From Trinickia fusca (GTDB taxonomy: Bacteria > Pseudomonadota > Gammaproteobacteria > Burkholderiales > Burkholderiaceae), in assembly GCF_003628145.1 (NCBI RefSeq), contig NZ_RBZV01000017.1:1-64000 (forward strand): a DNA stretch of 64,000 nucleotides, in the 5' to 3' direction. Positions within the stretch are counted from its first letter, which is position 1. Each line of letters starts with the position of its first letter. Below, one piece after another: positions 39,612 to 49,514 of the stretch. Made by a program: the position numbers and the translations under genes. The notes beneath the pieces were generated by a model. That model was not told where the DNA came from. It ran no database searches and saw only the letters and a list, made by a program, of their open reading frames with translations.

Positions 39612-39668
39612 AAAAAAGCCCGCTGCGAAAGCGGGCTTTTTTTGCCCACTTCGCAGCGGGCTTTTTTT
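39612..39668. terminator. Composite bidirectional terminator between lipoprotein gene and leuA
   Basis: Plus strand: AGCCCGC (39617-39623) pairs with GCGGGCT (39631-39637), followed by a T-run to 39643. A longer alternative pairs 39617-39628 with 39651-39662 (12 bp, AGCCCGCTGCGA), followed by a second T-run to 39668. On the minus strand the same bases give a stem followed by six T residues (39617-39612), serving leuA. It looks like a duplicated terminator arm. Confidence 0.88.
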
Positions 39669-39697
39669 CATCGTGATGCCGCGCAATGCGCGGGCAA

Positions 39698-41239
39698 TCA
39701 CGAACGCTGCGGGTTCACCTTGTCGCCCGCATAGAGCTTGTTCAGCGCGGCGATGTACGCCTTGGCCGATGCCGCCACGATGTCGGGATCGGTGCCGACG
39801 CCGTTCACGATGCGGCCGCCCTTGGACAGCCGCACCGTCACCTCGCCCTGCGCCTGCGTGCCCGTCGTGATCGCGTTGACCGAGTACAGCAGCAGCTCCG
39901 AGCCGCTGCCGACCTCGCTCTCGATCGCGTTCAGCGTCGCATCGACCGGGCCGTTGCCGCGAGCCTCGCCCGTGATTTCCTTGCCGTCGACCGAGAACAC
40001 GACGCGCGCCTCAGGGCGCTCGCCCGTTTCCGAGTGCTGCGACAGCGACACGAACTTGAACTGCTCCTGTTCCTGGGCCTGCGCCGACTCTTCGGTGACG
40101 ATGGCGATGATGTCCTCGTCGAAGATCTCGGCCTTGCGATCGGCGAGCTCCTTGAAGCGCGCGAACGCATTGTTCAGTTCGCTCTCGCTGTCGAGCGCGA
40201 TGCCGAGCTCTTGCAAGCGCTGCTTGAACGCGTTGCGGCCCGACAGCTTGCCGAGCACGATCTTGTTCGCGCTCCAGCCCACATCCTCGGCGCGCATGAT
40301 TTCATAAGTGTCGCGCGCCTTGAGCACGCCGTCCTGGTGAATGCCGGACGCGTGTGCGAACGCATTCGCGCCGACCACGGCCTTGTTGGGCTGCACGACG
40401 AAGCCCGTGATCTGCGAGACGAGCTTCGAGGCCGGCACGATCTGCGTCGTATCGATGCCGACGTCGAGGCCGAAGTAGTCCTTGCGCGTCCTGATCGCCA
40501 TCACGATTTCCTCGAGCGCCGTATTGCCCGCCCGCTCGCCGAGCCCGTTGATCGTGCACTCGACCTGACGCGCCCCGCCGATCTTCACGCCCGCCAGCGA
40601 GTTCGCCACAGCCATGCCGAGGTCGTTGTGGCAGTGCACCGAAAAGATCGCCTTGTCCGAGTTCGGGATGCGCTCACGCAGTGTCTTCACGAGATTACCG
40701 TAAAGGTCGGGCACACCGTAGCCGACCGTGTCGGCGATGTTGATCGTCGTCGCGCCTTCGGCAATGACGCCTTCCAGCACGCGGCACAGGAAATCGATGT
40801 CCGAGCGGCTGCCGTCTTCGGGCGAGAACTCGATGTCATCGGTGAAGTTGCGCGCGAAACGCACCGCCAGACGAGCCTGCTCGTAAACCTGCTCGGGCGT
40901 CATGCGCAGCTTCTTCTCCATGTGCAGCGGCGACGTCGCGATGAACGTGTGGATACGGAAGCGCTCGGCCGGACGCAGCGCATCGGCGGCCCGTTGGATG
41001 TCCTTGTCGTTCGCGCGCGCGAGCGAGCAGATCGTGCTGTCCTTGATCATCGACGCGATCGTGTTGATCGCATCGAAATCGCCGTTCGAGCTGGCCGCGA
41101 AGCCGGCCTCGATCACGTCCACCTTCATCCGCTCCAATTGCTTCGCAATGCGGATTTTTTCTTCTTTCGTCATCGACGCACCGGGCGACTGCTCGCCGTC
41201 GCGCAACGTCGTGTCGAAAATAATCAGCTTGTCTGCCAT
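39698..41239 (-). CDS. leuA: 2-isopropylmalate synthase
   Basis: A 513-residue enzyme of leucine synthesis, condensing acetyl-CoA with 2-oxoisovalerate. The TIM-barrel domain has the catalytic [15 protein letters not shown] and metal-binding [15 protein letters not shown], plus [12 protein letters not shown]. The C-terminal LeuA allosteric domain (about residues 385-510; [16 protein letters not shown]) confers leucine feedback inhibition. The ATG at 41239 has GGAGACAAGAG upstream. It follows pssA in the ilv-psd-pssA-leuA cluster but is separated from it by a terminator, so it is probably transcribed from its own promoter. Confidence 0.96.
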   Translation of the reverse strand: MADKLIIFDTTLRDGEQSPGASMTKEEKIRIAKQLERMKVDVIEAGFAASSNGDFDAINTIASMIKDSTICSLARANDKDIQRAADALRPAERFRIHTFIATSPLHMEKKLRMTPEQVYEQARLAVRFARNFTDDIEFSPEDGSRSDIDFLCRVLEGVIAEGATTINIADTVGYGVPDLYGNLVKTLRERIPNSDKAIFSVHCHNDLGMAVANSLAGVKIGGARQVECTINGLGERAGNTALEEIVMAIRTRKDYFGLDVGIDTTQIVPASKLVSQITGFVVQPNKAVVGANAFAHASGIHQDGVLKARDTYEIMRAEDVGWSANKIVLGKLSGRNAFKQRLQELGIALDSESELNNAFARFKELADRKAEIFDEDIIAIVTEESAQAQEQEQFKFVSLSQHSETGERPEARVVFSVDGKEITGEARGNGPVDATLNAIESEVGSGSELLLYSVNAITTGTQAQGEVTVRLSKGGRIVNGVGTDPDIVAASAKAYIAALNKLYAGDKVNPQRS

Positions 41240-41502
41240 CTCTTGTCTCCAGGGGACGATTTCAATCGGATCGTAAATACGGAATTGGGGTGTCCGCGCC
41301 ACCGCTGGCGACGCTGAACGACGAACGAAGGCAGACGGGGGGCGAAAACGATCAGCGCGACGCGCGCGCTAGCGCTAGTGCGCGTAGCGACGCACCGGCG
41401 AGAAGGGATAGGAGGGGAAATGCGTGGATCGACATGCCGATGACTATAGCGGCATTCAAAAAAACGTGCAACGAGCCCCGCCGGATAAGGGCCCGAACCG
41501 GG
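41240..41502 (-). promoter_or_regulatory. leuA upstream region with near-perfect 22-bp palindrome
   Basis: This region between leuA and the pssA terminator must hold the leuA promoter. A 22-bp palindrome at 41363-41384 (CGCGCG-CTAGCGCTAG-TGCGCG, one mismatched pair) lies about 125 bases before the leuA ATG. It could be an operator or a leader hairpin. I found no convincing leader peptide with a run of Leu codons, so leucine attenuation of the enteric type is not supported. Confidence 0.45.
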
Positions 41503-41533
41503 AAAAGCGCCGCCGGACAGCACGCGGCGGCGC
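41503..41533 (-). terminator. Rho-independent terminator of the ilv-psd-pssA operon
   Basis: A perfect 9-bp GC stem (GCGCCGCCG at 41507-41515 with 41525-41533), nine-base loop, followed on the minus strand by four T residues (41506-41503). It starts 11 bases after the pssA stop codon. Confidence 0.7.
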
Positions 41534-41543
41534 GGTGTGCCGC

Positions 41544-42428
41544 TCAGTCGTGCGGCACCGAGCGGGCCGGATTGTCACGGCCGCGCACGGCCATGTAGGC
41601 CCAGAACACATACCCCGACAGGCCGTAGAGCACGAACAGGCCGAACAGCATCAGCGGCGGATCGGACGACACGAGCACGAACGCGACGACGACCAGCAGG
41701 ATCGCCGCGAACGGCACGCGATGCCGCACATCGAGTGCCTTGCCGCTGTAGAACGGCGCATTCGAGACCATCGTCATACCGGCATAGACGGTCAGCACGA
41801 ACGCGACCCACGGCAGCCAGGAGAGCTTGAGCGGCACGCGGTTGTCGGTCGCGAGCCACACGAAGCCCGCGATCAGCGCCGCCGCGGCCGGACTCGGCAA
41901 GCCCTGGAAGAAGCGCTTGTCGACGACGCCGATGTTGGTGTTGAAGCGCGCCAGCCGTAGCGCCGCGCCCGAACAGTAGATGAACGCCGCGAGCCAGCCC
42001 CAGCGGCCGAGGTCCTTGAGCACCCATTCGTACATGACGAGCGCCGGCGCCACGCCGAACGACACCATATCGGAGAGGCTGTCGAATTGCTCGCCGAACG
42101 CGCTCTGCGTATGCGTCATGCGGGCGACGCGGCCGTCCATGCCGTCGAGCACCATCGCCACGAAGATCGCGATCGCCGCGATCTCGAAGCGCACGTTCAT
42201 CGCCTGCACGACCGCGAAGAAGCCGCAAAACAGCGCGGCTGTCGTGAACGCATTCGGCAGCAGATAGATGCCGCGCGTGCGCAGGAACTGCTGGCGTGCG
42301 GCACGGCGGCTCTCGGCCGGCGCCGAATCGCCGGCGAGCGTCTTGTTGCGGTGGAACGGATTGCGCCGGAACGGCCGCGGCAGCGGCGTGTTGCCGCTGC
42401 GCGGACGGCGAGGTTTGAAAGCGGCCAT
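41544..42428 (-). CDS. pssA: CDP-diacylglycerol--serine O-phosphatidyltransferase
   Basis: A 294-residue membrane enzyme making phosphatidylserine from CDP-diacylglycerol and serine. The CDP-alcohol phosphotransferase signature is complete: DGMDGRVARMTHTQSAFGEQ followed by FDSLSD (DG..AR...G...D...D). About eight membrane helices follow a basic, proline-rich N-terminus (FKPRRPRSGNTPLPRPFRRN). The start at 42428 (MAAFKPRR) is preferred over longer frames. It lies 20 bases after psd, the next enzyme of phosphatidylethanolamine synthesis. Confidence 0.95.
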   Translation of the reverse strand: MAAFKPRRPRSGNTPLPRPFRRNPFHRNKTLAGDSAPAESRRAARQQFLRTRGIYLLPNAFTTAALFCGFFAVVQAMNVRFEIAAIAIFVAMVLDGMDGRVARMTHTQSAFGEQFDSLSDMVSFGVAPALVMYEWVLKDLGRWGWLAAFIYCSGAALRLARFNTNIGVVDKRFFQGLPSPAAAALIAGFVWLATDNRVPLKLSWLPWVAFVLTVYAGMTMVSNAPFYSGKALDVRHRVPFAAILLVVVAFVLVSSDPPLMLFGLFVLYGLSGYVFWAYMAVRGRDNPARSVPHD

Positions 42429-42448
42429 CTGACCCTCCTCGCCCCGCC

Positions 42449-43087
42449 TCACAGCTCGGCGAGGATCGTCGACGACGCGTACACCTTTTCGCCAATCGAA
42501 ACCTTCGCACGGCTGCCGAGCGGCAGATAAACATCCACGCGCGAGCCGAAACGGATGAAGCCGTAGCGCTGACCACGCGTGAGCGGCTCGCCGGTGCGCA
42601 CGTAGCACAGGATGCGTCGCGCGATGAGGCCGGCGATCTGCACGGACGTGACCGTCTTGCCGTCGGCCATCTGGATCACGAGCGCGTTGCGTTCGTTCTC
42701 GAGCGACGCCTTGTCGATCGCGGCGTTCAGGTAGGCACCCGGAAAGTATTCGACCTTCGTGATGGCGCCGTCGACGGGCGAGCGCTGCGAGTGCACGTTG
42801 AACACGTTCATGAACACGCTGATCTTGAGCGCCTCGCGATCGGCATACGGGTCACGCGTCGTTTCGACGGCGACGATGCGCCCGTCGGCCGGACACAGCA
42901 CCGCATTGGCCTGCGTCGGAATCGCACGCGGCGGATCGCGGAAGAATTGCACGACGAAGATCAGCAACAGCCAGAACGGCCATGCCAGAGCGAGCCCGGC
43001 GACCGCGTGGATCAACAGCGCGACGACGGCGGCGATTGCAATGAACGGCCAGCCTTCGCGCGCGATGATCGGATGAGGGTAATTCAT
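42449..43087 (-). CDS. psd: Phosphatidylserine decarboxylase (short type)
   Basis: A 212-residue pyruvoyl-dependent decarboxylase converting phosphatidylserine to phosphatidylethanolamine at the inner membrane. Two N-terminal hydrophobic segments ([35 protein letters not shown]) precede [22 protein letters not shown] and the self-cleavage region [11 protein letters not shown], where Gly-Ser cleavage creates the pyruvoyl group. It is the short form found in beta-proteobacteria, unlike the longer E. coli enzyme. It is followed by pssA, so consecutive pathway steps share a transcript. Confidence 0.94.
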   Translation of the reverse strand: MNYPHPIIAREGWPFIAIAAVVALLIHAVAGLALAWPFWLLLIFVVQFFRDPPRAIPTQANAVLCPADGRIVAVETTRDPYADREALKISVFMNVFNVHSQRSPVDGAITKVEYFPGAYLNAAIDKASLENERNALVIQMADGKTVTSVQIAGLIARRILCYVRTGEPLTRGQRYGFIRFGSRVDVYLPLGSRAKVSIGEKVYASSTILAEL

Positions 43088-43124
43088 GGATCGTTTCAGT
43101 CTTTTTGTAAAACCGTAGGATAGC

Positions 43125-43161
43125 AAAAGCCGTCCGGCGCACGACGCGCGGGACGGCTTTT
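43125..43161 (-). terminator. Hairpin between ilvC and psd
   Basis: An 11-bp stem (AAAAGCCGTCC, 43125-43135, with 43151-43161) lies 39 bases after the ilvC stop. The minus-strand 3' arm ends in TTTT followed by GC, so it is a weak or partial terminator that may tune expression of psd-pssA relative to ilv. Confidence 0.6.
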
Positions 43162-43199
43162 GTGCACGCCGGCATCAAGCCGGCGGTCGATCATACCGC

Positions 43200-44246
<1,047 letters not shown>

Positions 44247-44309
44247 TTAAATCGGTGAAATGCTTAAAAAGCGCGCGCCATCCGCCTGGCGCGCCGATCG
44301 CAAGCGGCG

Positions 44310-44801
44310 TTACACCTTCAGGATGCGCTCGCCACGCCCGATGCCCGAGCTGCCCGTGCGGACCGTCTCGAGAATCACGGCGGCATCGAGCGCTTCGATG
44401 AAGGCGTCGAGCTTGTCGCTCGCCCCCGTCAGCTCGATCGTATAGGTCTTTTCGGTCACGTCGATGATGCGGCCGCGGAAAATGTCCGCCATCCGCTTCA
44501 TTTCTTCGCGCTCCTTGCCGACCGCCCTTACCTTGATCAGCATCAGCTCGCGCTCGATGTGGGCGCCTTCTGTCAAGTCGACCACCTTCACCACCTCGAT
44601 CAGGCGGTTCAAGTGCTTCGTGATCTGTTCGATCACGTCGTCCGAGCCAATGGAAACGATGGTCAGGCGCGACAGCGAATGGTCTTCGGTCGGTGCCACC
44701 GTCAAGGTTTCGATGTTGTAGCCGCGTGCGGAGAACAGGCCGACCACGCGCGACAGCGCGCCCGGTTCGTTTTCCAGCAGGACGGAGATGATGTGTCGCA
44801 T
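44310..44801 (-). CDS. ilvH: Acetolactate synthase small (regulatory) subunit
   Basis: A 163-residue regulatory subunit of acetohydroxyacid synthase with two ACT-type domains. The first (MRHIISVLLENEPGALSRVV through LFSARGYNIETLTVAPTED) binds valine for feedback inhibition. The start at 44801 matches the family exactly. It is 121 bases after ilvB, its catalytic partner. Confidence 0.97.
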   Translation of the reverse strand: MRHIISVLLENEPGALSRVVGLFSARGYNIETLTVAPTEDHSLSRLTIVSIGSDDVIEQITKHLNRLIEVVKVVDLTEGAHIERELMLIKVRAVGKEREEMKRMADIFRGRIIDVTEKTYTIELTGASDKLDAFIEALDAAVILETVRTGSSGIGRGERILKV

Positions 44802-44922
44802 AGTGCTTTCCCGTTTATCCAGATGTCGATGCGTGCGGTGCCCCCCAGCGCCTCGCGTCACGCCCGCCCTTCGTGAAAGCGTGTGCGCGCGATCGCTTGT
44901 CATGCCGGGCGCCGCGTCGTCG

Positions 44923-46689
44923 TTAGAGGTCTTCCGAGCCGAGCAGCATCTCTGTGATGCCCTTGCCGGCCTGAACCATCGGCCAGACGTTTTCGGTCGG
45001 GTCGGTCTGGAAATCGAGAAATACGGTGCGATCCTTCAGGCGCAACGCCTCCTTGAGCGCCGGCTCGACATCCGCGGTCTTTTCCACGCGAATGCCCACG
45101 TGGCCGTACGCCTCGGCGAGCTTCACGAAGTCGGGCAGCGCATCCATGTACGAGTGCGAATAGCGCTTGCTGTATTCGACCTGCTGCCACTGGCGCACCA
45201 TGCCCAGATAGCGGTTGTTCAGCGAGATGATCTTGATCGGCGTGTCGTACTGCTTGCAGGTCGACAGCTCCTGAATGCACATCTGGATCGAGCCTTCGCC
45301 CGTGATACAGACGACGTCGGAATCGGGATGCGCCATCTTCACGCCCATCGCGGCCGGCAGGCCGAAGCCCATCGTGCCGAGGCCGCCCGAATTGATCCAG
45401 CGGCGCGGCTTGTTGAAGCGGTAGAACTGCGCGGCCCACATCTGATGCTGGCCCACGTCGGAACACACGTACGCTTCGCCGTCGGTCAGCTCCCACAGCT
45501 TTTCGACGACGTATTGCGGCTTGATGATCTCGCTCGTACGGTCGAACTTGAGGCAGTCCTTCGCGCGCCACGCCTCGATCTCTTTCCACCACTGCGCGAG
45601 CGCAGCCGTGTCGGGACCGTGCTCGGCCGTCTGCAGCTGCTCGATCAAGTCTTTCAGCACTTCCTTGACGTCGCCGACGATCGGAATGTCGACCTTCACG
45701 CGCTTGCTGATCGAGGACGGATCGATGTCGATGTGGATGATCTTGCGCGCCCGCGATGCGAAGTGCTCCGGATCGCCGATCACGCGGTCGTCGAAGCGCG
45801 CGCCGATGGCGATCAGCACGTCGCAGTGCTGCATCGCCATGTTCGCCTCGTACGTGCCGTGCATGCCCAGCATGCCGAGGAACTTCTTGTCGCTCGCGCG
45901 GTAGCCGCCCAGCCCCATCAGCGTGTTCGTGACGGGGTAGCCGAGCAGGTCGGCGAATTGATTGAGCTCGCGCGCCGCGTCGGCGAGGATGATGCCGCCG
46001 CCCGTGTAGATATACGGACGCTTGGCCGCAAGCAGCAGCGCGACTGCCTTGCGGATCTGGCCCGAATGGCCCTTCGTAACCGGGTTGTATGAGCGCAGCG
46101 AGACGCTCTTGACCGGCTCGTACTGGCACGGCGTCTTCGAGATGTCCTTCGGAATGTCGATGAGGACAGGGCCCGGACGACCGGTGCGCGCAATATAGAA
46201 CGCTTTCTTGACGGTGGCCGCGAGGTCGCGCACGTCCTTCACGAGGAAGTTGTGCTTTACGCAGGGCCGCGTGATGCCGACCGTGTCGCATTCCTGGAAT
46301 GCGTCCTGGCCGATGGCGGCCGTCGGCACCTGCCCGCTGATGATGACGAGCGGGATCGAATCCATGTAGGCCGTGGCGATGCCGGTGACGGCATTGGTGA
46401 CGCCGGGGCCGGAAGTCACGAGACACACGCCAACCTTGCCGGTCGAGCGCGCATAAGCGTCGGCCGCGTGCACGGCTGCCTGTTCGTGGCGCACGAGCAC
46501 GTGCTGGACTTTGTCCTGCTTATAGAGTTCGTCGTAGATATAGAGCACTGCGCCGCCGGGATAGCCCCACAGCACCTCGACGCCTTCGTCCGCCAGCGCG
46601 CGCATGAGCACCGTGGCGCCAATCGAATCGGCTTCGTGGGCAGGAGTGATATCCGACGTGGAGAATTCCGCGCTGGGCATATTCATCAT
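44923..46689 (-). CDS. ilvB: Acetolactate synthase large (catalytic) subunit
   Basis: A 588-residue ThDP enzyme making acetolactate and acetohydroxybutyrate, the first common step of branched-chain amino-acid synthesis. The catalytic Glu region is GYPGGAVLYIYDELYKQ; FAD/ThDP domains follow, with the ThDP motif ITGEGSIQMCIQEL through SLNNRYLGMVRQWQ (the usual GDG appears as GEG). The ATG at 46689 is followed by a second at 46686; AAAGG precedes both. A good promoter lies upstream at 46834-46862. It is first in the ilvBHC-psd-pssA transcription unit. Confidence 0.97.
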   Translation of the reverse strand: MMNMPSAEFSTSDITPAHEADSIGATVLMRALADEGVEVLWGYPGGAVLYIYDELYKQDKVQHVLVRHEQAAVHAADAYARSTGKVGVCLVTSGPGVTNAVTGIATAYMDSIPLVIISGQVPTAAIGQDAFQECDTVGITRPCVKHNFLVKDVRDLAATVKKAFYIARTGRPGPVLIDIPKDISKTPCQYEPVKSVSLRSYNPVTKGHSGQIRKAVALLLAAKRPYIYTGGGIILADAARELNQFADLLGYPVTNTLMGLGGYRASDKKFLGMLGMHGTYEANMAMQHCDVLIAIGARFDDRVIGDPEHFASRARKIIHIDIDPSSISKRVKVDIPIVGDVKEVLKDLIEQLQTAEHGPDTAALAQWWKEIEAWRAKDCLKFDRTSEIIKPQYVVEKLWELTDGEAYVCSDVGQHQMWAAQFYRFNKPRRWINSGGLGTMGFGLPAAMGVKMAHPDSDVVCITGEGSIQMCIQELSTCKQYDTPIKIISLNNRYLGMVRQWQQVEYSKRYSHSYMDALPDFVKLAEAYGHVGIRVEKTADVEPALKEALRLKDRTVFLDFQTDPTENVWPMVQAGKGITEMLLGSEDL

Positions 46690-47050
46690 TTACCTTTCAA
46701 ATTTTCGGCAAAAAATTGATCGGGTGCTCTCTGCCGGGCTTGTGGCTCGGGTTCAAGCGGCGCGTCCAGTTTGACAGGCAGGCTTCTTGGGCCCACCCCA
46801 AAAGAGACAATCACTTTGTGTCGCGAATCGGAAACGTTATCTGCTGACGGAGGCAAGGTCAAGCAAAACTTCCCGAAGCAAGCACCGGCGTGGCCTTGCG
46901 CGCAATGCAGTGAGCACTTAAAACAACGCGCGGCTGGCGTTTGGCGGCCGCGCCCATCCCCAGCGCCCCGAAAGTTTGCTAGCATCCGCGAGTTTTACGA
47001 CTTTTTTTCAATCGATTACGGCGCGCGCAAGCTTCGCGCCGATCTCAGGG
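46690..47050. other. Divergent intergenic region between ilvB and the ECF sigma gene
   Basis: About 360 bases without a gene. It contains the ilvB promoter (46834-46862) and a leader of roughly 140 bases. The stretch next to the sigma-factor gene includes a T-run (46999-47008) but no clear -35/-10 pair that I could assign. No obvious leader peptide rich in Val/Leu/Ile was seen. Confidence 0.5.
46834..46862 (-). promoter_or_regulatory. Predicted sigma-70 promoter of the ilv operon
   Basis: Reading on the minus strand, TTGACC (46862-46857) and TAACGT (46839-46834) are separated by 17 bases. Both boxes are close to consensus and lie upstream of ilvB with no gene in between. Confidence 0.6.
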
Positions 47051-47614
47051 ATGGCATCAGACAAGGAACTCGCCGATTTTCTGGCGGGCGTCGAAAGGCG
47101 CGCGTTCAAGCAGACCGTCTACGCTGTGCGCGACGACGATGCCGCCCTCGACATCGTGCAGGACGCGATGATCAAGCTCGCCGAAAAATACGGCGACCGC
47201 CCCGCTGCCGAGCTTCCGCTCCTGTTTCAGCGTATCCTGCAAAATGTGACGCACGACTTTTTCCGTCGTCAGAAAGTACGCAATACGTGGGTCAGCCTGT
47301 TTTCGTCACTGGGCAACGCCGACGACGAGGACTTCGACCCGCTCGAAACGATCGAAGCCGATGACAACGCCTGGGGTTCCGAGAGCAGCGAACAAAAGCT
47401 CGAACGCGATCAGGTACTTGCATTGATCGACGCGGAAATCCAAAAATTGCCGGCGCGTCAACGGGAGGCGTTTCTCATGCGTTATTGGGAAGATATGGAT
47501 GTCGCCGAGACTGCCGCCGCAATGGGCTGTTCCGAGGGCAGCGTCAAGACGCACTGTTCACGGGCCACGCATACGCTAGCGGTCGCGCTCAAGGCCAAAG
47601 GAATTACGCTATGA
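47051..47614 (+). CDS. ECF-type RNA polymerase sigma factor
   Basis: A 187-residue sigma factor with region 2 (DDAALDIVQDAMIKLAEKYG ... RILQNVTHDFFRRQKVRNTW) and region 4 (IDAEIQKLPARQREAFLMRY, then WEDMDVAETAAAMGCSEGSV) separated by an acidic linker (DDEDFDPLETIEADD). It directs polymerase to a specific promoter set. The start at 47051 is chosen because CAGGG precedes it and longer frames add atypical residues. The stop overlaps the start of the DUF3619 gene (ATGA), a common arrangement for a sigma factor with its membrane-bound anti-sigma partner. Confidence 0.88.
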   Translation: MASDKELADFLAGVERRAFKQTVYAVRDDDAALDIVQDAMIKLAEKYGDRPAAELPLLFQRILQNVTHDFFRRQKVRNTWVSLFSSLGNADDEDFDPLETIEADDNAWGSESSEQKLERDQVLALIDAEIQKLPARQREAFLMRYWEDMDVAETAAAMGCSEGSVKTHCSRATHTLAVALKAKGITL

Positions 47615-48042
47615 GCTCCGCTCCCGATACAAAAGAACGCGAGTTCGCGCAGAGAATCTGCCGCGCGCTCGACGAAAACACGGCCAGCCTGCCCACTTCG
47701 ACACTCGACAAGCTGGCTACCGCACGGCGTACCGCGCTTGCACGCAAGAAGCCGGAACCCGTCGCCGCCCCGGCCTTCGCGCCGGTGCTCGCGCACGCCG
47801 GTGGCTCGTTCGGCACACCGCGTGCCGACGCGCCGCGTGAGCGCGTCTCGCCACTGCGCCGGCTCGCCCGCGCGTGGCCGCTCGTCGCACTCGTGGTGGG
47901 TGTGGTCGTGGTCGCTTACTGGGAAGACGTGCAACGCGCCAAGGAACTGGCCGACATCGACGCGGCCATGCTCAGCGACGACTTGCCGCTCAACGCGTAT
48001 CTCGACCACGGGTTCAACGCGTATCTGTCGCGCGCGCGCTAA
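47611..48042 (+). CDS. DUF3619 membrane protein, possible anti-sigma factor
   Basis: A 143-residue protein with one membrane helix (WPLVALVVGVVVVAYW, about residue 89) between an N-terminal cytoplasmic part of about 85 residues (EREFAQRICRALDENTASLP) and a short periplasmic end. It matches DUF3619, found after this sigma factor in beta-proteobacteria. Translational overlap with the sigma gene and single-pass topology make an anti-sigma role likely but unproven. Confidence 0.75.
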   Translation: MSSAPDTKEREFAQRICRALDENTASLPTSTLDKLATARRTALARKKPEPVAAPAFAPVLAHAGGSFGTPRADAPRERVSPLRRLARAWPLVALVVGVVVVAYWEDVQRAKELADIDAAMLSDDLPLNAYLDHGFNAYLSRAR

Positions 48043-48063
48043 CGCAGGCGGGAGCGAATCGGG

Positions 48064-48822
48064 GTGAGCTACAAGCGCGGCTTGGCCGTTGTGTTCGGGT
48101 GTGCCATCGCGGCTGCGGTCGCGTTCGCCGCCACGTACCCACGCTTTTTCTCGCAGCAGCCGGCAGCCCAGGCTGGCGGCGCGCACGGCGCTGCGCCAGC
48201 GCCGGCGGCGCTCGCCGTCGAGTTCCCCCCTCTTGCCACCGACAACAACCCGCTGTCGTGGTCTCATTTGTCCCCGGCCCAGCATGTGGCCCTCGCGCCG
48301 TTCGCCGCCGAATGGGACGGCTTCAGTGACGAGCGCAAACGCAAATGGATCAAGATCGCGGCTCGTTTCTCGAAGATGTCGCCAGAAGCGCAAAAGCGAC
48401 TGCAAGATCGGATGGCCGAGTGGATTGGCATGACGCCCGAGCAGCGACGCGTCGCGCGTGAGAACTATCAGGTCTCGAAGACGCTTCCGCCGCAGGCGCG
48501 CCAGAACGCCTGGAAGGCTTATCAGGAACTCTCACCCGATCAGAAGGCCCGGCTGGCGGCCAGCGAGCGCAAGCGCCGGCCGACTGTCGTCAGTGCGCCG
48601 CCTTCCGGCGCCAAAAGCGAGATTCGCGGCATCAACCGGCTCGTCAACGGGCCCAAACACGCGGCAAGCTCCACGCAGGCCGCGCAAGCGCCCGGCGTAG
48701 CGAGCGGGGCGTCGGAAGTGGCGCCCGCACCCATGCCCGCGTCGAGCCCGGCCGGCTTCGCGCCTGCCATCCCGACGCCGGTTTCGCCATCCGAAGCGCC
48801 CTCGCTGTTCCGCGGCGCCTAA
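48064..48822 (+). CDS. DUF3106 domain protein, exported or membrane-anchored
   Basis: A 252-residue protein. An N-terminal hydrophobic segment (LAVVFGCAIAAAVAFAATYP) anchors or exports it. The DUF3106 region (about residues 65-155) is helical and charged with repeating motifs: LSPAQHVALAPFAAEWDGF, RKRKWIKIAARFSKMSPEAQ, MTPEQRRVARENY, LSPDQKARL. This pattern resembles CpxP/ZraP-like periplasmic sensors. The C-terminus is Ala/Pro-rich. The GTG start at 48064 follows a GGGAG motif. It lies in the sigma-DUF3619-DUF3106-RDD operon. Confidence 0.72.
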   Translation: MSYKRGLAVVFGCAIAAAVAFAATYPRFFSQQPAAQAGGAHGAAPAPAALAVEFPPLATDNNPLSWSHLSPAQHVALAPFAAEWDGFSDERKRKWIKIAARFSKMSPEAQKRLQDRMAEWIGMTPEQRRVARENYQVSKTLPPQARQNAWKAYQELSPDQKARLAASERKRRPTVVSAPPSGAKSEIRGINRLVNGPKHAASSTQAAQAPGVASGASEVAPAPMPASSPAGFAPAIPTPVSPSEAPSLFRGA

Positions 48823-48838
48823 TCACCCTTCTTCGTTC

Positions 48839-49381
48839 ATGTCCTCGCCGACGCCCTCGAACGCACCGACCCCAACCCGCTCCCGTGGCGTGCCGTCGGT
48901 GCGGCGGCGTCTGGCGGCGCTCGTCTACGAGAGCGTGATCCTGTTCGGCATCGTGTTCGTGGCCGGCTACCTGTTCAGCACGCTGACGCAGCAGCGCAAC
49001 GGTCTGACGCACCACAACGCGCTCGCGGTGTGGGTGGCGCTCGTGGTCGGCGTCTATTTCGTCTGGTGCTGGACTCATGGGGGCCAGACCCTGCCGATGA
49101 GGACCTGGCGCCTGCGCGTGATCACGGCGAACGGCGAGCCGCTGGGCCTCGTACGCGCGATGGCGCGTTATGCTCTGGCCTGGCTCTGGTTCCTGCCGCC
49201 GCTGGCGCTGCACCCGCTGCTGCACCTGTCCGTGCCGGCCACGCTCGGCGCCACCGCGGCCTGGTTCGCTTTCTGGGTCGTGGCGGCGCGGCTCGATCGC
49301 GCGCGGCAATTCCCGCACGATCGCCTCTGCGGCACGCGCATCGTCGCCGTCGACGCCAAAGCCGCGGACCAACCCGCGTAA
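48839..49381 (+). CDS. RDD family membrane protein
   Basis: A 180-residue integral membrane protein with three to four helices (LAALVYESVILFGIVFVAGY, ALAVWVALVVGVYFVWCW, WLWFLPPLALHPLLHL, ATAAWFAFWVV). It belongs to the RDD family, here with Glu (RLAALVYES) in place of the first typical Asp. The family is of unknown function, possibly transport-related. It closes the ECF sigma-factor operon, 16 bases after DUF3106. Confidence 0.78.
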   Translation: MSSPTPSNAPTPTRSRGVPSVRRRLAALVYESVILFGIVFVAGYLFSTLTQQRNGLTHHNALAVWVALVVGVYFVWCWTHGGQTLPMRTWRLRVITANGEPLGLVRAMARYALAWLWFLPPLALHPLLHLSVPATLGATAAWFAFWVVAARLDRARQFPHDRLCGTRIVAVDAKAADQPA

Positions 49382-49514
49382 ACGCCCGCGCCACCGCGCG
49401 GCACCGCTCTTGCGCAGCCCCTGTCCTGGCCGCGTCTTCCGTCCCTGAAATGCAGTAATAAGAACTTCTTGTGACTGTCATGTGGCAGTCACGCACGCGT
49501 GGCGCAATGCACGC

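Noticed and set aside
41240-41502. Leucine attenuator leader peptide upstream of leuA
   Set aside because: No short frame with a cluster of Leu codons followed by a terminator/antiterminator pair was found.
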